Below, one piece after another: positions 33,340 through 38,186 of a DNA stretch of 38,186 nucleotides. The stretch is from Blastocatellia bacterium. GTDB lineage: Bacteria; Acidobacteriota; Blastocatellia; RBC074. The translations under genes were made by a program, and so were the position numbers. The notes below the pieces were generated by a model. It ran no database searches and was not told where the DNA came from. It saw only the letters and a program-made list of their open reading frames with translations. Location of the stretch: the NCBI GenBank assembly GCA_016789725.1, contig JAEUQN010000054.1:1-38186 (forward strand), in the 5' to 3' direction. How positions within the stretch are numbered: the first letter of the stretch is position 1; every line of letters starts with the position of its first letter.

Positions 33340-35754
33340 TTACAAATGGTCGCTGTTGGGTTCGGAGGAGCCGTAGTACCCTGTGTAGTATCGTTGGTAA
33401 TAATACTCGTCGTAGCCTTCTCGTTGGAGGTTGACGTTATTGAGGACAACGCCGAAGACTTTCGCGCCGACTCCGGTGAGTTCCTGGCTGGCACGGCGCA
33501 CCACATCACGCGTACTCTTTCCAGCATGCACGACCATAATCACACCATCCACCATAGTTGAGAGGATGACGGGATCCGTGACGTTGATGAGCGGTGGCGA
33601 ATCCAGAATGATGTGGTCATATTGCTTGGAAAGTGTGATGAGCATTTCCCGCATCTTTTCCGAACTGACCAACTCTGCTGGATTGGGCGGCGTTGGCCCA
33701 CAGGGAAGCAGATAAAGGTTTGGAATCGGGAGAGTGTGGATCATGGTATCCAGTTCGACATCTCGTGACAGATAGGTTGAGAGTCCGTGTACGTGGCTAA
33801 TACCAAAAACCTTGTGGACTTTTGGACGACGCAAATCACAATCTATGATGAGAACCGAGGCTCCCAACTGGGCCAGCGAAATAGCGGTATTGATGGCGGT
33901 TGTGGTTTTACCTTCGCCAGGGCGTCCGCTGGTTACCAGGATAGTTTTCGGTGGATGCCCGGCAGAAGAGAGCAGGACAGAAGTCCGCAGCGCACGATAG
34001 GCTTCAGCCACCGTGGATTGGTTATCGAGTGTCATCAGCTGAGTCGCCAATGACGCGCCGGGCAGCGTTAACCCATTGCTATTTTCACTAAGTGCTTCCT
34101 GCTCCGCTTTGGTGGGCAATTTGCGCAGTGACGTACTGGTCGCAATGGCGGGAATCACACCCAGTGCGGGCAATTGAGCATACCGTTCGACGTCTTCGAC
34201 CGTCTTGATCGTATTGTCGAGATATTCGAGGAAAAATGCTAAACCGACAGCGGCGGCGGTACTCAGAAAAAAGGCGAGCAACACTGCCAGCAACCGACGA
34301 GGGCCTGCGGGGAGAGTTGGAACCTGCGCGGGTTCATAAATGCGGATATTGCTGACCGTTTCTTTCAGCTTCATCTCGGCCTGTTGTGCCTGATCCCGCA
34401 AAACATTAAGAGTCCGCTGTTTGCTTTCGACATTTTCTTTCAGCGTATTCAATTTAATGTCAGACTGGTTTTCTACCACAGCTTTGGCTTTGGCATTGTC
34501 GCGCCCGGCTTTGATTTGATTAACTTCTCTGGAAGCACGTTCAAAATCGCTCTTGAATTTTTCTTCGAGAGCCTTGGTCGCATCCTTAATCTGGCTTTGA
34601 GTGGTTACTATCTGATTCTTGACTTCCTGAATCTGCCAATTGTCTGGCCCGAATTTGGTTTCCAATTGAGATTGCTTGGTTTGTAAATCATTCAAGCTTT
34701 TTTGCAAGGCGACGAGCTTATCACGTGTTTTATCTTCAAATTCGGCAGGAAGCTTGGCGACATTGCCATTCCTGACTTCTTCATAAAGCGCCTCAGCTTT
34801 GAGCTTTTCAGTTTCTGCTTTAGTCAATAAATCCTGGTACTGCGCTAGCTCAGCGGTGACAATCGTAACGTTTTTACCATCCAGTGAAACAATGTTGTGA
34901 TCCCGCGAGTAACGGCCCAATTCTTCTTGGGCCTTTTCCAATTCGCTGGAGACTTTGCGCATTGAGGTTTGCAACCAGTTTTCTGTTTGTGTCAGATTGC
35001 CGGTCTTTATGCTCCAATTGCGCTCCCGAAAAATTCGGATCACTTCATTCGCAACTTGCGAGGCAAGCTGTGGGTCCGTGTGGGTAAAGCTAAGGGTCAC
35101 GGCCCGTGTATCGCGGACTTGCTGGACGTTCAACCCCTCTTCGATTACAGAAACATAAGGGGATAGGCGGGCACTTTCCGCCGGAGATCGCATCGCCAGC
35201 TCAGTGTCTTCCTCGGTAGGCAACGCGTTGGGAAGCGGTTCGGTCGAAGAGGGTTTTGAGGATAAACCAAACCAGCTCTTTTTATTTACATCATAAAACT
35301 TTGGATTTTGATCCAGCTTTAGTTTGACGACCACATCCTCCAGCAGAGAATGGCTGGTCAACATCAGCATCTTGGTTTTGATATTGACCTGATAGTAAGG
35401 ATCAAACCCATCATCCTGTACGTTGACCCCCACATCTTTTGTAATCGTCGTGCTTTCTTTCCCAATTTCAATAATTGTGTTGGCCTGATAGTAGTTTTTG
35501 GAACGATACATTTGGATCGCCACGATAGTCGTAACGATAGTAATAATCGTCAGCACCAGCCACTTGCGCCGCCGCACCATGAGCCATAATTCACGTAAAT
35601 CAACTGAACTTTCTTTTGACTCTTCCAGATGGGAATCGTCATAGGGATCAAGCAACGGATCTACCGTGGGTCTCAGGTGGCGACTCCGCACGCGAGGGTC
35701 TAGTTTCCCGTGAGACGGAGAGATTCTCTCTAAATCCTGTCTTTCGTTTGCCAT
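33340..35754 (-). CDS. Wzc-like polysaccharide co-polymerase and BY-type tyrosine kinase
   Basis: An 804-residue inner-membrane protein controlling chain length and export. Transmembrane segments lie at about 64-81 and 490-512 (RRLLAVLLAFFLSTAAAVGLAFFLEYL), flanking a periplasmic Wzz domain with long coiled coils (about 255-460). The cytosolic BY-kinase has Walker A SGRPGEGKTTT (about 609-619), Walker A' VLIIDCDLRRP (634-644) and Walker B IILDSPP (715-721). The C-terminal tail carries eight tyrosines (781, 784-786, 789-790, 793-794), the autophosphorylation cluster. Copolymerase and kinase are fused, as is usual in Gram-negative bacteria. AAGGA precedes ATG 35754 at good spacing. The Wza-like partner is 105 bases upstream. 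Confidence 0.96.
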   Translation of the reverse strand: MANERQDLERISPSHGKLDPRVRSRHLRPTVDPLLDPYDDSHLEESKESSVDLRELWLMVRRRKWLVLTIITIVTTIVAIQMYRSKNYYQANTIIEIGKESTTITKDVGVNVQDDGFDPYYQVNIKTKMLMLTSHSLLEDVVVKLKLDQNPKFYDVNKKSWFGLSSKPSSTEPLPNALPTEEDTELAMRSPAESARLSPYVSVIEEGLNVQQVRDTRAVTLSFTHTDPQLASQVANEVIRIFRERNWSIKTGNLTQTENWLQTSMRKVSSELEKAQEELGRYSRDHNIVSLDGKNVTIVTAELAQYQDLLTKAETEKLKAEALYEEVRNGNVAKLPAEFEDKTRDKLVALQKSLNDLQTKQSQLETKFGPDNWQIQEVKNQIVTTQSQIKDATKALEEKFKSDFERASREVNQIKAGRDNAKAKAVVENQSDIKLNTLKENVESKQRTLNVLRDQAQQAEMKLKETVSNIRIYEPAQVPTLPAGPRRLLAVLLAFFLSTAAAVGLAFFLEYLDNTIKTVEDVERYAQLPALGVIPAIATSTSLRKLPTKAEQEALSENSNGLTLPGASLATQLMTLDNQSTVAEAYRALRTSVLLSSAGHPPKTILVTSGRPGEGKTTTAINTAISLAQLGASVLIIDCDLRRPKVHKVFGISHVHGLSTYLSRDVELDTMIHTLPIPNLYLLPCGPTPPNPAELVSSEKMREMLITLSKQYDHIILDSPPLINVTDPVILSTMVDGVIMVVHAGKSTRDVVRRASQELTGVGAKVFGVVLNNVNLQREGYDEYYYQRYYTGYYGSSEPNSDHL

Positions 35755-35859
35755 TTAATATTCCTTATTTACTTTTCGTTGGGGGCCAGATGCGAGAAAT
35801 ATAAGACTTATAAGAAGCCTGATGAAATCGAATGGGGCAACGGCAAGGTGTTGCTAACA
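35755..35859 (-). promoter_or_regulatory. Intergenic gap with a possible weak promoter for the kinase gene
   Basis: A 105-bp A/T-rich gap. On the minus strand a poor -35 (TTCATC) stands 17 bases before TATATT, and the region includes a TATAAG-A-CTTATA palindrome (35800-35812). A short hairpin GTGTT/AACAC (35848-35860) lies at the end of the upstream gene. These could give partial termination and re-initiation, but each signal is weak. Confidence 0.25.
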
Positions 35860-36939
35860 CTAGCGACGAATAATACCGCCACCCACAGCAATAGAAGCCC
35901 CCTGTCCAAAAGCATTCAGGATTGGAAACAACGCGGACTTTAACTTACTATTAGGAACGATGACAATGTCATTAGCCATTAGTCGGACATCAGGGTTTTT
36001 ATTACTCATGATGGCTGTAATATCCACCGGGATTTCTTTGCGCTCCCCATTAACGTCTTCGCGGAAAATCACAGCGTTTTTAGGTTGGGCTTTTCCTGTG
36101 GTGTTCTGCGCCATTGCAATCGCCTGACGAAGAGTGGTGCCTTCTTTGAGTGGAAACTCGCCTGGTGCATAAACCTCGCCCGCAACGAAGAAGACATCAG
36201 TTAACGGAATATGCACGACATCACCTGGTTCTAAAGGTATGTTTTGATCAAAGCGACCTTTATAAAGCGCGCTGATATTACTCGTCAGCATCTCAAGTTT
36301 TGGCATTTCACCCGCTTCAGTCGGGGTCCCGGCTCCAGCACCGAGAGCCGCTCCCTCTTTACCGGAGTCTTTAACTTCCCGAATGATATACGCTCTGGCC
36401 CCATGGTTTTCCAACAAGCCTCCAGCGTAGCCAATGAGGGAATAAAGCGTGGGCCGTCCTTCAATTTGAAAAGGCCCTGGTCTTCGTACGGCCCCGTGAA
36501 TTAAGAATGAGCGGCTATTGACTTGTGTGATCGCGACATTCACCAATGGGTTCTTCAAGTATTTGCCGCGCAATTTCTCGGCGACCAGAATGGCAATTTC
36601 TTCGGTTGTTTTTCCCTGCACCGGAAGATGTTGAAGATAATTCATCCAGATGCTCCCGTTGGCATGTACACGCGTCCGGGTCAGTAGCTCCGGTGCATCT
36701 TCGACTCGAATTTCAAGATGGTCACCCGGCCCAATTCGATAATCTTCTTTGGAGGAAACAATCACATTTGGTGGTGGAACCAGCTCATTGCTTTGCTGTG
36801 GCTGCGGTTTAAACCGATCTTCGAGGGGGCGTCTATCTTGTGCTGCAATACCATTCGTCAGCAGCAGAACTGACAATACCGTCAGAACTCCTACGAATTG
36901 CCAAGGCATTCTAAGTGCTGATATGTTCAAGGCTCTCAT
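35860..36939 (-). CDS. Wza-like polysaccharide export protein (Poly_export/SLBB)
   Basis: An exported protein of 359 residues forming or contributing to the outer-membrane export channel. It has a signal peptide (about 12-33, core VGVLTVLSVLLLTNGIAAQ), a Poly_export domain (about 64-148: YRIGPGDHLEIRVEDAPEL, IAILVAEKLRGKYLKNPLVNV), a first SLBB domain (about 155-190: LIHGAVRRPGPFQI) and a second (about 250-340: FFVAGEVYAPGEFPLKEGTTLRQAI, VDITAIM, ND.VIVP). Unlike E. coli Wza it has no lipobox Cys after the signal and no clear C-terminal amphipathic helix, so outer-membrane insertion must differ or need a partner. GGAG is spaced eight bases before ATG 36939. The start overlaps the upstream O-antigen-ligase-type stop (ATGA). 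Confidence 0.94.
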   Translation of the reverse strand: MRALNISALRMPWQFVGVLTVLSVLLLTNGIAAQDRRPLEDRFKPQPQQSNELVPPPNVIVSSKEDYRIGPGDHLEIRVEDAPELLTRTRVHANGSIWMNYLQHLPVQGKTTEEIAILVAEKLRGKYLKNPLVNVAITQVNSRSFLIHGAVRRPGPFQIEGRPTLYSLIGYAGGLLENHGARAYIIREVKDSGKEGAALGAGAGTPTEAGEMPKLEMLTSNISALYKGRFDQNIPLEPGDVVHIPLTDVFFVAGEVYAPGEFPLKEGTTLRQAIAMAQNTTGKAQPKNAVIFREDVNGERKEIPVDITAIMSNKNPDVRLMANDIVIVPNSKLKSALFPILNAFGQGASIAVGGGIIRR

Positions 36940-38186
36940 CCTATAACTCCTACGGTAAAAGTTGGGGCATTCAGGCGGGGGCCAGAGGAACTGATGACAG
37001 AAGCTTCCTGGTCAGTGGCTTTTTGGCTACAAAAAGAAGCAACCGAACAGAGTAATAAAAACAACAAGGCGTTGGATGGCAACTGGAGGTTAAAATCAAA
37101 TAGGCTATGTGTTAGTAATCCAACAATTCCTGCCCCACTTCCTAGTGACATCCCGGCAATTAAAGGATCAGGGGCCTGTATTCCGCGCACCACATCCCGC
37201 AATACTATGCCAATAAACCACAGCGCCAAAACGCCGCCTATAGTACCACTATCTGCCAAAACTTGTAGATAATCATTATGGGCTTGGGCAACATATCCAT
37301 AAATCCCATCATAGTCGCTGCGGTGAGGGTAGACGGTCTGAAACGAACCTAAACCTGCCCCGCTGATGGGGTATGTTTGGAAAACTCTCCATGCGTCTCT
37401 CCAAACCCAGGTGCGGCTGGTTGAAAAAGTTTCCTGATTATCTCCCACGACCCTATTCACGACAGGGTCCGCCCCAATCCAGATCGCCCCAACAAAGATT
37501 GTGACAACCAAAGCGAGAATAACCAAGCCTCGTCCCCCAGCGGAAGCCTTGGCCTGTATCTTTTGACGATGAATGCGATTGCTCAAAAACGCAATGAACA
37601 AGAGTTCGACAAACAGGCTGATCATCCCACCACGGGATAGGGAAAAGAGAATTGTGACCCCGATCACTGCTGCCAAAAAGCCGTAAAAGATTCGTTCCTC
37701 GCGCCGGATAGCATTGGCAACAATAAGTGCAATGGGAAGGCCAATTAAGAGTTCCATGCACCCCGCAAAGTGATTGTGATTGGCAAATGGGCCAAAGGGG
37801 GATCCAAGCCCGCTTAGCGTTGGTCTAATCCAATAAAACTTTCCATTCCAAGTGAAATATTGCAACAGCGCAAACACGGAAAGAGCAAAGCCAAAAAACG
37901 TTAGGAAGCTCACCATGACGCGAAGACGCTCACGGTTAGCAAGAAAATTAGCGCTGAGTAAAAACATCACCAACAGAGTTATGTAAATTGCTACAGTGCC
38001 ACGTGTTGCTTCAAGATCCTGCGAAAGACGAATAGATCGAACGCTTACACTTTGTATCAAGCCGAGAAGAAGAAATCCTACCAAAGGCCAAGTGGCGGAT
38101 GGAAGGATTAAAACGAGATGATTCTCCAAGATCACCTTGATCCCCCAAAGCAAGACCATTACTGCGGCTAAGAGTTTGACAATTGC
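36936..38186 (-). CDS. O-antigen ligase/polymerase family membrane protein (5' end outside window)
   Basis: A multi-spanning membrane protein of the Wzy_C/O-antigen-ligase family (PF04932), with at least 407 residues seen. Hydrophobic segments run throughout. The large periplasmic loop has GAGLGSFQTVYPHRSDYDG...QAHNDYLQVLADSG, the His-containing signature of these ligases and polymerases, and FSLSRGGMISL precedes it. An ATG occurs at 38159, but the frame continues open with hydrophobic residues to the window edge, so the true start is probably outside. It overlaps the Wza-like gene by four bases. It may polymerise the repeat unit or ligate the chain to a lipid or other acceptor; the protein at 25646-27016 is the competing polymerase candidate. 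Confidence 0.9.
   Translation of the reverse strand, partial: AIVKLLAAVMVLLWGIKVILENHLVLILPSATWPLVGFLLLGLIQSVSVRSIRLSQDLEATRGTVAIYITLLVMFLLSANFLANRERLRVMVSFLTFFGFALSVFALLQYFTWNGKFYWIRPTLSGLGSPFGPFANHNHFAGCMELLIGLPIALIVANAIRREERIFYGFLAAVIGVTILFSLSRGGMISLFVELLFIAFLSNRIHRQKIQAKASAGGRGLVILALVVTIFVGAIWIGADPVVNRVVGDNQETFSTSRTWVWRDAWRVFQTYPISGAGLGSFQTVYPHRSDYDGIYGYVAQAHNDYLQVLADSGTIGGVLALWFIGIVLRDVVRGIQAPDPLIAGMSLGSGAGIVGLLTHSLFDFNLQLPSNALLFLLLCSVASFCSQKATDQEASVISSSGPRLNAPTFTVGVIG

Noticed and set aside
33336..33527. N-terminal extension of the MurJ-like flippase frame over the end of the kinase gene
   Set aside because: The 64 residues are low-complexity, Ser/Thr-rich, have no family counterpart, and overlap conserved kinase sequence including the tyrosine tail.
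1..38186. CRISPR arrays, insertion sequences, tRNA or rRNA genes, phage attachment sites
   Set aside because: No regular repeat-spacer pattern, transposase or integrase, or RNA gene was recognised on either strand.

Overview
The window looks like a chromosomal segment of an Acidobacteriota-type bacterium, possibly Blastocatellia. The basis is a roughly 1000-residue receptor-like outer-membrane protein with an N-terminal carboxypeptidase-regulatory domain and a TonB plug/barrel (a family greatly expanded in that phylum), base composition that looks near 50% GC, and a Gram-negative Wza/Wzc-type export system. The assignment is an inference; no rRNA or tRNA gene is visible.

Left part (1-11530), metabolic and envelope genes. 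A small secreted glycine-zipper protein (+) faces the large receptor-like protein (-) across a strong 16-bp terminator hairpin. Divergent from the receptor is a two-gene (+) unit: a dimethylarginine dimethylaminohydrolase with its catalytic residues intact, and a secreted sialidase-fold protein with three Asp boxes. Convergent to it is a (-) operon for amino-sugar salvage: a BadF-family MurNAc/GlcNAc kinase (MurK-like), the MurNAc-6-phosphate etherase MurQ, and a HAD phosphatase-like protein. A LysR regulator is divergent from that operon and heads a (+) unit with a secreted Gly/Pro-rich protein and a kynurenine-formamidase-like cyclase. The cyclase stop codon overlaps that of the first gene of the large cluster.

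Right part (11527-38186), a surface-polysaccharide locus of 22 genes, all on the minus strand, tightly packed, with six ATGA/GTGA stop-start overlaps. In transcription order: O-antigen ligase/polymerase (cut by the window edge), Wza-like export protein, Wzc-like co-polymerase/tyrosine kinase, MurJ-like flippase, glycosyltransferase, CapK-like adenylate-forming enzyme, two glycosyltransferases, a Wzy-like multi-spanning protein, a methyltransferase, RmlC, RmlB, RmlA, a methyltransferase, a Wzx-like flippase, a glycosyltransferase, an asparagine-synthetase homologue, a glycosyltransferase, a PglC-like initiating phosphoglycosyl transferase, a PglD/VioB-like acyltransferase, a DegT-type sugar aminotransferase, and a four-TM protein fused to a nucleotide-sugar epimerase. 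The likely scheme is this. The PglC-like enzyme loads the first (probably N-acylated amino-deoxy) sugar on undecaprenyl phosphate. Five GT4 enzymes extend it. One or both flippases move it across the membrane. A Wzy-like protein polymerises it, with Wzc and Wza controlling length and export.

No CRISPR, mobile element, tRNA or rRNA was seen. Nothing proves a wholly new system. The most unusual items are the CapD-type membrane domain joined directly to an epimerase, the amino-sugar module lacking its own dehydratase, rmlABC without rmlD, the two flippases and two polymerase candidates, and the DDAH/sialidase pair next to a cell-wall-sugar salvage operon.
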